Shown here piece by piece: positions 48,501-60,800 of a stretch of DNA of 64,000 nt. Position numbers and translations under genes: made by a program. The stretch is from Aulostomus chinensis. Taxonomy: Eukaryota; Chordata; Actinopteri; Syngnathiformes; Aulostomidae. Under the pieces are notes generated by a model. That model did not search any database. It saw only the letters and a program-made list of their open reading frames with translations, and was not told where the DNA came from. The DNA lies in NCBI GenBank assembly GCA_037954235.1, contig JBBMOA010000004.1, positions 7,496,001 to 7,560,000 on the forward strand. The letters run 5' to 3'. Position 1 is the stretch's first letter, and every line of letters begins with the position of its first letter.

Positions 48501-51500
48501 AACGGTGCAAGAAGGAGACTTACCTCTTTGGGATCAGTGAACACTGGTGATACCCCCAGTGTTTCAGAAGATTCACCTGAAAATGTGGTCAGTCAATGTG
48601 GACCTTTTGAAGGAACATTGCAAGTAAACAAACCATCATCTGCAAGCTCACCGAGTCAAGAGCACCAGCCAGAAGGTCATGAGTCGCACTTCAACAATCT
48701 AATGGAGGATGCACGCAGTTATCAGTCTCAAAGCAGAGAATCAACTTGGCAGCTTGTTGAAGATGACAGTGACTCTGAGACTGTGCAACCCAAGATCGGC
48801 AGGAAAAAGATCCGAAGCCTGGACTCTGACTCAGGTGACGGCATTGAACAAAACCGCAAAAAGGCAAAGAGGCAGAGATTGTCGTACACTGGCAACACTG
48901 CTTTTGTTCAACAAAAGAGACTTTCACTTGAGAATGTTGATATTCAGTGTCAAACTGCAGTGTTGGTAGCAGGTTCATCAGTGCAGCCAAAGAGTGGACA
49001 AGAAGCCAAAGTTGGTTCTAAACATAATCAACACAAGACCATCTGGTCAACCTCAAGTAAAGGAAGAGTTACGGCTAATTCTGACAAAGTTGTAAAACTT
49101 GACTATATTAGCAAAAAAAGGGAAAAGAGAATATCATCGGAATCAGAGGACAGCAGTGACCCACCAGACAGGCCTACTGAAACTTTGCATCCTCTAAATG
49201 GAGCCACCAGCAAAAAACGTCAACCAAACAGATCTGGAGATGTAGTAGAGAAGCACCTTCAGTCTGTCGTCAAAGAAGCTGCAGACTGTAGTTTGGTTTC
49301 TCATCCTGTTCTGAACATCAAGGCAAGGAAGCAGTCTTCTTTACCCAAGTTCCTGAAATTTTCACACAACTCCACAGTCCGTAGGGAGGATGTGGATGAA
49401 ACAGAGGTTCCAAAGGCCCCTACAGAAACCAGCGACATAGACGAGCTTACTTTGCACAGAAATGAAAGAGGGAGATTTGTGTCCAAACCAAAACCTGCAA
49501 ATAAAAGTCTCAGTGAAGGTCAAACCAACAAAAAAAGTCTCAAAATAGTCTCTAAGCAGCACCTGCAACCAAGTCAGGAAGACCCATCCAACTCTATGTG
49601 TAGCTATCCCACAAGTGGACATCTTTCTGAAGCCAGACAAAGTTTAGGTTCATTGAGAGGGTCTTCTCAATACGGGACAATGTCTATCTCCTCGACTCCT
49701 CACACATGTAAACATAAACAGAGACCGTCTATTTCCAGATGTCTGTCATCAGCCAAAGTACCATCGTCTCAATCCAGGGGCAACCCTTCAAAATTACCTA
49801 ATCCCTATGTCTCTTCAAAAACCCCATCATTGTCTTCAACAAAGACACAGCTGATCAAAGACTGGTGTAATAGCTATGTCCCAACAAGGAGGGACAGAAA
49901 AAACAGCTCAGGTATGGAGAAAGACTCAAGAACCCCAAATTGTGATGCCCAGAGGGAAACTAGGCCAGGGCAGAGGCAGTGTAAGAAGCCCCCTCGGCAG
50001 AGACAGAACTCCCATGAGTCTCAGACTCCCCTAATGAAGAGGGCCATGAGTGAAGCCAAACAACGCACAAGGGACCAAAATCGGGAAGCCCCGAAGGAGC
50101 AAAGTATGTTTTTTTTTTTTAATGTCTTTCAAGTTAAATGTTAATTGTCTTAATAAAGTCCATGCAATTGTGGGAACATAATTTTGATGTTGATAATGTG
50201 AACGCTAACAGTGACTCTTGCCCTAGGTTACTCTGTTGGTGAAGGCTACAAGTGGTCAGAGAAGCAATCAACTAAAGGTGATATTTTTACACAAACTGTG
50301 CTGTTCATCAGTTTTGCATAATGCGTTAACTCAGTTGAATTGTTTCTCCGCACTGACCAGAACTTGTGTTTTCTGTGGTCACACGAGTGTCTGGTTGAAC
50401 AGCCATAATTCGAGTGCACACACTGGACATTTTGAGCCTTTTGTTACTCAAATGACAGCCTCACAATCCATTATAGATCCATGCGCGGTTGGAGTTCTGG
50501 ACATTCCCTTGAGTGTGGGCCCAGTCTGAAGTACAACTCTTGCAGCAGTCATGGAGTTTCTGTTGGGTGTACTTTTCATACTTTGGTGCTGATGTTTGTG
50601 ACGCTGCTTAACCTGAGACAGGTTGACAACTCAGGGTTTTTTGGAAAATGAAGGTTTCAGCAGAGCACCGGACTCTGATCAAACCGTTCCTGAACCTTTA
50701 TAGCACTGTGCCAGGTGCATTATCCTGCAGAAGGAGTCCACACCCACTACAGAAAACAGTTTCCATGGGGGGGGGGTTCTTGCTCTGCAACAGTGGTCCA
50801 TGTAGGAATGGCAGGTACCACAGTTCACCAGCAGAACAGAGCCCAAAGTATCACACTGATGTCACCTGCTCACCTTCTTCCCTTAAGGCATCCTGGTGTG
50901 ATCTCGTCCCCAAGTAAGCCACGCCCACAAACCTGCCCTTCCTCACACTGTAAAGGAAAACCTGATCCATCAGAGCAGATTGGCTTGTTCCATTGCTCTG
51001 TGGTCCAGCTCTGATACTTGCATGCTCATTTGACCAGGACGGGTCAGCATGGGCACTCAGACCCGTGTGAGGCCACACAGCCTTGTACATGTGTGTTCTG
51101 CCGCTTGTCATTCAGAACCACCAGCACCTGTGTGTTCTGCCGCTTGTCATTCAGAACCACCAGCACCTGTGTGTTCAGGCGCCTGCCATTCAGAACCGGC
51201 AGAAGTTTTTCAGCTCTTTGTGCTGCAGAAGTCTTCAGTGGACCAGACAACACAGGCTCACCTTCATCCCCCATATGCATCAGTGTGTCTTGGGGCCCAT
51301 AAGATGATTGTTGTTGGCCTCACCTGTCAATGGTTGTGATGTCATGCTGACTGGAGCCGACCTAACCTGTTGTTGCCAGTGACACCGATAATAGTCACCT
51401 TAGTTGTGCCGGTACTTTGACCAACAAGTCCTCGTCATTATAGTCTCAGTCAAACTTGAACACATGCACGTGTGCTTCTAGAACCACACAGTCAGGTAGC

Positions 51501-51773
51501 ACAGGCACACCTCATCAGGGCTGATCCGGGTCTTGTGGCCCAGCACAGAGCGCACGCCAGTGGTGCTGGACATAACTTGTGTCATTGATCTTTCTTTTCT
51601 TGTTGCCCAACTGTTGAAGACAGTGCGATCTCTCACGGTTGGAATGGAATTTGTAATTCTTCCTCTTGTTCTTTGCCATTTTTCTGGTTTAGGTGGCAGG
51701 AGGGGGAACACGTAGATCCTCTCCCAAACGCTACCAGGGACACATCTGCACATCCCTGGAGCGACGACTGTAA
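45572..51773 (+). CDS. resf1: RESF1-like large disordered nuclear protein
   Basis: In mammals RESF1 works with SETDB1 to silence endogenous retroviruses. Exons 45572-46487, 46777-50103, 50227-50277 and 51700-51773 join to 1455 residues (human about 1750). The start is the first in-frame ATG after a stop at 45551-45553. The product is Ser/Glu/Lys-rich with no folded domain I can name. Visible features: two PQYEDIS(D/E) acidic repeats (from 520 and 545); a Cys cluster CGCLC at 621-625 and CQLCPLC at 635-641; an acidic SUMO-interacting type motif IIIISDSEDE at 865-874; a basic C-terminus ending SLERRL. Identity is inferred: large-exon architecture, disorder, and dennd5b downstream, as in human 12p11 where RESF1 and DENND5B are close neighbours. 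Confidence 0.65.
50152..50157 (+). terminator. Possible intronic poly(A) signal in resf1
   Basis: AATAAA 48 bases into the intron after the large exon, just after the in-frame stop reached if the intron is retained (50142-50144). Could yield a shorter isoform. Confidence 0.35.
51090..51200. repeat. 37-bp tandem repeat in resf1 last intron
   Basis: Three copies of a unit containing tgtgttctgccgcttgtcat and tcagaaccaccagcacc, the third diverged. Confidence 0.9.
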
Positions 51774-54765
51774 ATGACACTGGCTTTCTGAAACAGGCTC
51801 TGAAGGCTACTGAGTGCCTCTGTTTTAAAATGGAGTATTCTGTATTTTAACTGTTTTGCTTTGTATATGTGTATATACATACTGTACAGATGTTGTGTCA
51901 GCTGTTTATTGTAATGTTGTGTTTCCAGTTTTGTTGTGGAAATGTGTTCTTTTTACAGGTTCCTCAGAATGAACAGAATGCTATCCAAAATATCCTCCTT
52001 CATATATTTTAAATCTTATTTGTGTGTCATTCTCTCTCCCTCGTTATGGATACGTTGACGTATTGTGTTTGTACTGAGCTCTCATTCCTGAGGGGCGAGT
52101 CGGCATTACTTCTTTTAGAATGAAATATCAAACTGTACAAAAGTATCATCAGTTTCCAAGTGCCTCACATGTACTTTGATTCCATGGCACAATCATGGTC
52201 CACATCTTGGGCCGCTTGCAGAACCGAAGTGATTCATTAGAATACTTCTGCTAGCTTTACTTTGAGATGGTGAAATGATGTTCAGGCCTTCTACTGACGT
52301 TGGCCACGCCTGTTTGCATCCCAGCAGCGAACCACCCTCTGCAACTTTACCCCTGAATCTGAATTTTCAATGAAGAAGCGCCTGCCCACAAATGTATGAC
52401 AGATAGCAAAGAGACCCAAATGTTCCATGTGGGAACTGAGATGCTGGCAGGCCTGAACCCACTCAGCCCACACAAACAGCAGTGACATCTCACTCTTATT
52501 GATGTTGCAAACCAAGTTGTTCTTCCCTGGTGCTGCCAGAACCTGAACCCTAACCCTGCAGCCAAAGATCTGATTCTGTGACTGTTTGTCATTTTTAACT
52601 TTGTGTACTGAAGTTCCTGTTAACACAGCAGGCCCAATGACGGCAACACAACCACCTGTGCCTCTCACAACCATCGCCACCACGTCCAAGTGTGAGCACG
52701 AATCGTGAACACGCATCAACCCCAACATGACGGAGCAGCCATACTGGAACCAACAGAGGAGACCAGATGTGGGCTGATGCCGGTCATCAGCTCACATCTG
52801 GTGATGTCACCGCCAGGCTCACCAAAGGCGTGTCGATGGCGTGAACATGTTGGTTTCCCAAGTTTCCTGTCAGTAAGCTGTCGATGTTCAACTATTAACC
52901 TGAGATAATGAGAGGTCAGGAGTCTCGTGGATCTGGACCCCTGTTGCTCTCTGCTTTGGACTGTAGCGCCTCCTGCTGAGAGACAGAAGAGACTACTTGT
53001 CTTGAGACTACTACTGTGTAGTACAGCAATGAGGAGCTAGTGTGACTCAGGTAGTGCGTGCTACCTCAGGTACTCCATGTATCTCTTTCAGGTATAATGT
53101 GCTACCTCAGGTACTACTTGCATCTGTCTTAGTACCTGAGGTAGTACGTAGTACCTATGTGAATCTCTTAGGTACTACGTGTCATCGCTCAGGGACTACG
53201 TCTATCTCTTAGGTATTACCTGTATCTCTCAGGTACTTCGTGCTACCTCTTGTAGTTACATTTATACATGTATTTGCTTAAACTAGAGTGCAGGAAACAC
53301 AAGGCAGTGAAACAGACCAGATTGTATGAGAGAGGACACAAGTGAAGGGTCACAACAGGGACTAGCAGGAGTGTAGCTCATGCTAGGGTCACTCCCTCAA
53401 GCTAATCAGGTCAGAACAGAGTCCACAGAATTGCTGCAGTAGCAGGAAGTGGTGGGAGTCAGAAGTAGATCAGAGCAAGGTGGTGGATCAGAAGAGAGGC
53501 TTTGATCTTCACAGCTGCAACAAGAAGTACACAACGGGAACAGATGGTGCTGGCACGCGGTCAGACAGAAGATTCTGCAAAATAACACGAAGATCAAAAA
53601 TACACACGTGCACGCAGAAGCGATCACATCAGCACCTCCTTGTATCACATGAACCTGGAGAGAGAGTGAGATCGTGGGACTTCCTGCCCCAACGCCAGGG
53701 ACGACGCGTCTGCGTGTGCTGACTCCAGGACAGGGAGACGATCTCCAGAGCTCTGTATTCTTTCCTGTTGGTCTGAATAAATTCTACTGAACCAACTAGA
53801 AGGAGTTCTCTCCAGATGTAGAACAGGGCAGTGGAGACTCTGTGGGTCCTTCTGACTGATTCATGATGACCTGTTGAAAAATTCCTACACTCTCAGATCC
53901 TACCTGTATCTCTAAGGTACTAGTACTACTTCTCAGGTACCAGCGGGCTCAGTGTTCGGGATGTTTCAGGTACTTGAGCACCAACTGACGTTTGACCCGC
54001 ACGTGCCTACCACTGACCAACAGAGGGTGATGTTACGTCACTAAGGGACACATCCGGAAGAAGCCGTTTATTCGATGCTGACGTCATGAACATGTCAGCC
54101 CGGCAGTCGGAGTAGCCGAGGGGTTTTCTGGGTGATTTTAAAACTAATCCCTGCATTTTCTCTCACGTGCTGTTTGTATTTGACGCGGGCTCGTGGAGGG
54201 TCCAGGTGATGGAGTCTGGAGCTGAAACCTCCTGTGGGATCTTGTTCCCTTGTCTCATGCGAGGGGGATCCTGTGGTGGACCAGGTCTAAAACGGCTCCA
54301 GCTGGAGTGACGCGTATTAGGAACTAACAACATATATGTACATGTACTCGTGTGACGTCATTCTAAGGTCGTTTGTTTGTTTGTTTGTCCCCTGAAACAA
54401 ACCCCGCCTCCCCTTTGTCCCCACGAAACCGAAGAAGAGGGAGTTGCACTTTACTGACGGTCCCTGCGGAGTGCTCGTTCGCGTGCGTGTGCGTGTGAGT
54501 GAGTGATTGCGCGCGCGTCCCGGCTGCAGGACTCTCCGGGACAGACCTTGGACCGGAGCTTGTGAGTCGGGTGCTTCCGTCTCTGCCTGTCGTGAACGGA
54601 ACTGTAAGTGAACCGAAGTGGAACCGAACCGTTCAGCCGCAACTTCGCTACATGACCAAAGCTCTTTGTGTGACGTCAGCAACCGGCGGGGATCGTTTCC
54701 TGGCATCTGTCTGTCCACCGGCGATGAGCCGCTAGGAACGAGCGGTGCTGCTCGCCGCCGCCGCG
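51774..54765. other. resf1 3' UTR, intergenic and dennd5b 5' region
   Basis: No further gene. A degenerate cluster of aggtac(t)ac(g)tg strings lies at about 53045-53245. From about 54400 to 54765 the DNA is CpG-rich with gcgtgcgtgtgcgtg and gcgcgcgcgtc runs, fitting the dennd5b promoter and 5' UTR. Confidence 0.5.
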
Positions 54766-57700
54766 ATGACCTGCAGCGCCGCGGCGCCCTGCCGCTTTGC
54801 TCACTACTTCGTGATTTGCGGGATCGACACCGAAACTGGACTGGAACCGGACGGTTTGGCAGGTAGGAGCCCGGGAAGCGACTGGTTGTGGTCGTTGTGT
54901 TGGCGGCGGACTCGAGGTGACCGGGCCGACCTCGACATGCTGCACGCGGCGCGTAAACCCCCCCCCCCCCCCCCGCACAGATCAGGAGCTTCTGAAAGAA
55001 CCATAATCAACTGGAGTTTCAGAACCGAGACCAAACCGCGTTAATCACCAACCAGGACGTTTGCTCCTGACGCGGGTGAACGCTCGCATCAGAAAACATG
55101 AGGGTCCAGAACAGGAAAAGGTCAAAGGTCAAGCTCTAATGTGGACGTTCACCTGCAGCTCAGCGAGTTTGAAGTAACTGAGACAGAGAGACTTTATTAA
55201 TCAGGCAGGCACTCACACACACAAACCAAAAGACACACACACACACACACACTGGTGCAGTGGTTTTATTTCTCTGTCATCAGAACTGCAGCAGAGGAGT
55301 TGGACCCTGCAGGCTCGCTTCCCCTGCCAGACACTCACTGGGTTTCAGAATAAGAACCTCACGGTGGTCTTCCTCATCTAGTCTTCCTCAGGGTGGTCTT
55401 CCTCAGCTAGTCTTCCTCATCTAGTCTTCCTGAGGGTGGTCTTCCTCAGGGTGGTCTTCCTCAGGGTGGTCTTCCTCAGCTAGTCTTCCTCAGGGTGGTC
55501 TTCCTCAGCTAGTCTTCCTCAGGGTGGTCTTCCTCAGGATGGTCTTCCTCAGGGTGGTCTTCCTCAGCTAGTCTTCCTCAGGGTGGTCTTCCTCAGCTAG
55601 TCTTCCTCAGGTTGGTCTTCCTCAGGGTGGTCTTCCTCAGCTAGTCTTCCTCAGGGTGGTCTTCCTCAGGGTGGTCTTCCTCAGCTAGTCTTCCTCAGCT
55701 AGTCTTCCTCAGGGTGGTCTTCCTCAGGTTGGTCTTCCACAGGGTGGTCTTCCTCAGGGTGGTCTTCCTCAGCTAGTCTTCCTCAGGGTGGTCTTCCTCA
55801 GGTTGGTCTTCCTCAGGGTGGTCTTCCTCAGGGTGGTCTTCCTCAGGGTGGTCTTCCTCAGCTAGTCTTCCTCAGGGTGGTCTTCCTCAGGGTGGTCTTC
55901 CTCAGGGTGGTCTTCCTCAGCTAGTCTTCCTCAGGGTGGTCTTCCTCAGGGTGGTCTTCCTCAGCTAGTCTTCCTCAGGGTGGTCTTCCTCAGCTAGTCT
56001 TCCTCAGGTTGGTCTTCCTCAGGGTGGTCTTCCTCAGGGTGGTCTTCCTCAGCTAGTCTTCCTCAGGGTGGTCTTCCTCAGGGTGGTCTTCCTCAGGGTG
56101 GTCTTCCTCAGCTAGTCTTCCTCAGGGTGGTCTTCCTCAGGGTGGTCTTCCTCAGCTAGTCTTCCTCAGGGTGGTCTTCCTCAGGGTGGTCTTCCTCAGC
56201 TAGTCTTCCTCAGGGTGGTCTTCCTCAGGGTGGTCTTCCTCAGCTAGTCTTCCTCAGCTAGTCTTCCTCAGCTAGTCTTCCTCAGCTAGTCTTCCTCAGG
56301 GTGGTCTTCCTCAGCTAGTCTTCCTCAGCTAGTCTTCCTCAGGGTGGTCTTCCTCAGCTAGTCTTCCTCAGGTTGGTCTTCCTCAGGGTGGTCTTCCTCA
56401 GGGTGGTCTTCCTCAGCTAGTCTTCCTCAGGGTGGTCTTCCTCAGGGTGGTCTTCCTCAGCTAGTCTTCCTCAGGGTGGTCTTCCTCAGCTAGTCTTCCT
56501 CAGGTTGGTCTTCCTCAGGGTGGTCTTCCTCAGGGTGGTCTTCCTCAGCTAGTCTTCCTCAGGGTGGTCTTCCTCAGCTAGTCTTCCTCAGCTAGTCTTC
56601 CTCAGGGTGGTCTTCCTCAGCTAGTCTTCCTCAGGGTCTGACGTCTGATCAGAGGCATTTCAACAGATATGTGATGTTCCCTCTACTATGCGTCCCTATG
56701 GATCGACGTGTTCCTGCAGCTCAGCTGTCAGTCGGCCATGAAGCAGTCGGTTGGCATGTTGCTACCTCATGAACAAAATAAATGAGCCCTGATAAACGGA
56801 GGGAGGAGGAGCGAGGAGTCCTGATCCACCCGGAGCGTCCACAGGTGCAGTGGAGGTGGTTTCATTGGAGGGGGCCTGAGGGCTGGGTTGAAGATATGTG
56901 ATGTCATTGCGTTGTGGCTGACGTGTTCAGCGTTACATCGTTGGCATTTAAAAGGCATCAGACAAAAAATTGAATGGAAAGAATGAAAGATTGAAAAAGT
57001 CAAGTTTTCAAGTTCTGTGTAGCTTAAACACTCAGTACGTCAGTCTGTTCGGCGAAGGAATGTTGGTTCACGCCGTCAACCATCAATCACGTAAAACGAG
57101 AGGCTGGAGTCTCAAGTCAAATCAGCACGAACAACGGCAGGCTTGAGGTCACAACAGAAACAGTGGCCACTGACTAACGAGGGAGGCTGGAAGCCATCGA
57201 GTTTCAAGGGTAAAAAAAACAAGAGCCTTTGTTGTAACCTCGTCTTCCAGCCATCGAGGAGATCCTGGCCGGCAGCGAGGACGGACGACGTGTTCGTGCG
57301 TTCTCGAGTCACGTCCACGGGTGGTAAAACTTGAGCCTGTTCACCATCAGCAACCCCCCCCTCGCCTGCCTCTGGTTATTTTAGGCTGCTCCCACCCCAC
57401 ACACGTGTTTCCCTCAGCCATTGTTCTGATCTGACTTCCTGTGGTCCAGCCTGGCCCCTGTTGGACTGCAGAGAGAACTTGTCTGGAGGACCAGGTCTCT
57501 GAAGGTCCAGGAATCTGGTGGAGCAGGAGTCTGGAGGTCCTTCCAGCCCTCTACTCTCTGTCCCTACATCCAAAGCCAGCACCATGGCCTCTATTGTTGC
57601 TCCTCATGACAGGGGTGACGGGGGCGATGGGGGTGACGGGGGCGATGGGGGCGATGGGGGTGACGGGGGGCGACCAGGGGTCTGCAGTGTGATGGCTGCC

Positions 57701-57805
57701 AAGTGGGAAGCGTCCTCAAGCTGCAGCAGGACACTAAAGGATTGGAGCAGTTAAGCTGTCTGTCCTCTGTCGTCAACCATCTGTCCCCACACAGGGAGAC
57801 AGATA

Positions 57806-57839
<34 letters not shown>

Positions 57840-60800
57840 CCAGATAACACCACAGTAGTACATGCAGTACTACCTGTAGTCCATGGCCACCCTCAGTAAA
57901 TGTCCCTGTTAGTCCTTTAGTCCATTCATCCGTCTTTACAAAAGTGTTCAGATGAATCAGGAGCTAGTTTACTATTGTGTGTGTGTGTGTGTGTGTGGGG
58001 GGGGGGGGCATTAGCAGCTGTTTTCCAGCCCCTCCTCAGACTGACCTCTGACCTTTTTGCACAATATGTCCTCTTTCTCAAGGAGAGTCAGACACAGGAC
58101 ACAGAGCAGACCTGGACCTGGTCCTGGTCCTAGTCTTGGTCCTGGTTGTGGACCTGGTGGTCTGCAGATGCGTGGTAGACTGATGCGGTTAATAAAAAGT
58201 GCCCATGGACTGGTTTGTGAGTCTCTTGTTGCTTGTGTGTGTTACTGAGTTTCTGTTCTCCCTGCAAATATCAGCACTTGGGTTCTCCTGAAGCCACATT
58301 GGCAGGTGACCTTGCCTCGGTGCAAAGGTCACCACTTACTGTTTTCCCTGTTTACCCCAAGTAAAGCTAACATGAAGGTACATGCAGTACCCAAGTATTT
58401 GTACTTCAATCTCTGACACCATCAAACAGGTTTCAAGCATTTGAACGAAGGTTTTATTCAGACGTGTAAATCAGTTGATTGTGGTCACCAGAAACTGTGA
58501 AACACAGATTCTCATCTGAGATGAGACTGCTGACGTTTGAACAGTGCCACCAAAAGCAGTGCTTGTAGCAACACCTTCAACAGACTGAAACCACAAGTGA
58601 AGGCAGATACTGGGTCTGAGTCTGGTGTTGGATCAGAACTGTGATGAGAGGTTCAGGTGCTGTGGGACAAATGGCTGCTGTGTTTGATATGTGTCAGTAT
58701 GTGTCACTCAGTTCTGCCCTCATCTCTGCAGGACTGCGGGAGGGCTTGGGGGGTAAAACCTGGAGCCGTTAACAGAGAACTCAGATTGGAGTTATCACTG
58801 AGCGCTGGGTGTCATGTTGGAGAGACTCCCCAGTGTCACGTGCCGCCAGCCTCCAGTGATGCAAGCATGCTGTAAATCTCCTTACATAACTGGGTGGTAA
58901 CTAAGACCTCCACCGGCAGATTACAGGACTCTGCTGGCAGGCCGTCACCTCGCTGTGAGACGCGCTGGCAGCCACGAGCGATTAGCCCTCATAAACTCCT
59001 CCTTCATAAACAAATACGTTTGACATCAGGAGCAGCAGTGGAATATTACCCAGAAGCCCTCAGCAGACATCAGGATGCCTCGCCAGCCGCATCACATGGC
59101 CCTTGGCTTGGATTCGGTTTGGCCAAATTAACGACTGATTCGCCTTAAAAAGTATTACTTTTAGAAAATCTTGGGTCCTGGTTGCTGGTCCTGGCCCTGG
59201 ACCCAGGTCCCTGGTCCTGGTCCTGGGTCCTGGGTCCTGGGTCCTGGGTCCTGGGTCCAGGGTGCTCCCTGAGACAAGCTATTGCTGATGATTTAGAACC
59301 AGAATTTTTTTGTATTCTGTCATTTGACTGTTCTCTTGTAAACTGTCAGTCACAAGATTCTATTGGCTGGTCGTGTGTGTGTGTGTCTGCGTGTCTGTGC
59401 GTGTGTGTGCTGGCAGGTGAAGTCAACTTTGATCTTTCATTGGCTGAATTCCGGGTCATGGTCTGACCTCTGACCCCGTGTGATAAGGCTGCCCAGAGAT
59501 AAGGAAGCCTGACACACGTCTCTGCGTGAGCATAAACATCCTGGGGGGTCAAATATCCACCATGAGCTGAGGTGTCACGTTACAGGCACAGATGGGAGTG
59601 GCCTGTAATGTTGTCATTCATCACGTGTTAGTTTGCGGGGTGGCGAGGCTGAGGAGCGGCCCCTGACCAACCCCCCTGACGCTGTCTCTGTGAACCCTCC
59701 TCTGATCCTGACCGGATCTGAGCCTGAGAGGAGCTGAGCCCAGCTGGATCAGTTCTGACATGCCTGGGGGGAGGGGGCAGAGGGAGGGACGCGCACGTGT
59801 GTGTGTGTGTGTGTGTGTGTTGTGGTTTTGGTTATTAATTTATTAATTCATCATTGTCTTCTTCTGTTGTAACATGATGTGAAGCAACACAACTGAGCGT
59901 GTGGGAACTAACACACGTGTTTCAACAGGAGGAGAAGGATTCGTTCTCCTTTCACCTCCTGATGACTCAACACCCTCCTCCATGATTGACGCGTCAACTC
60001 GTCTTCTTATCCAGAGGTTTAAACACAGAGTCAGACGTGTCGTGATATTTCCAAACCAATCTTGTTAAAAGTATCGACCAGCCCTCCCACAGGCGGGTGA
60101 GTCTGGGGAGGAGGAGATGAGCTCGAGATGAAAGAGGAGGCTGTGATCTTTCCTCTGATGGTTACGTTTAGTTTTGTGATCAAAGCAAAAATCAGCTGTG
60201 ATCATCAAACATCAGAGCAAGAGTTAAAGACCGAGAACACGTGAACTAAACATGGAGGACTTCACTGCTGGTGGTTTGAGCAGGACTGGCTGTGATGTCA
60301 TCGACCTACCAGACTCCTCATCGACATCATCATGTGGCTGCATTCAGGCTCCGCCATCAACACGCCTGTAAAGGTCACTGATAATCGCCATTTCTCTAAC
60401 ATGTTGATAGAAACATTATTTTCTCCTTCAGTCACAGTGATGAAACCCTTGGAATCACCTGACCACCTGAGCGGCTGCCGCGCTCCTCCTCACCCTGACA
60501 GATGTGTCCCTGTTGGCGGCGGTGATTCACTTGCTGCTGTGATGTGGAGGGGTGTGGTCATGTGACCTAGAGGTAGCAGGGACCGTCAGCTGACATCTCT
60601 GCTGCCACGGTTGTGTCATGACCAAAGAATGCAGCTGCAGCAGCTCAGTGAGATCAGAGCTGCTTTGGGGACAAATACTCCCTCAAGTACTCCCTCAAAT
60701 GCTGTCAAGTACTCCCTTAAATACTCCCTCAAGTACTCCCTCAAATACTCCCTCAAGTACTCCTTCAAATACTCCTTCAAATACCCCCTCAAATGCTCCC

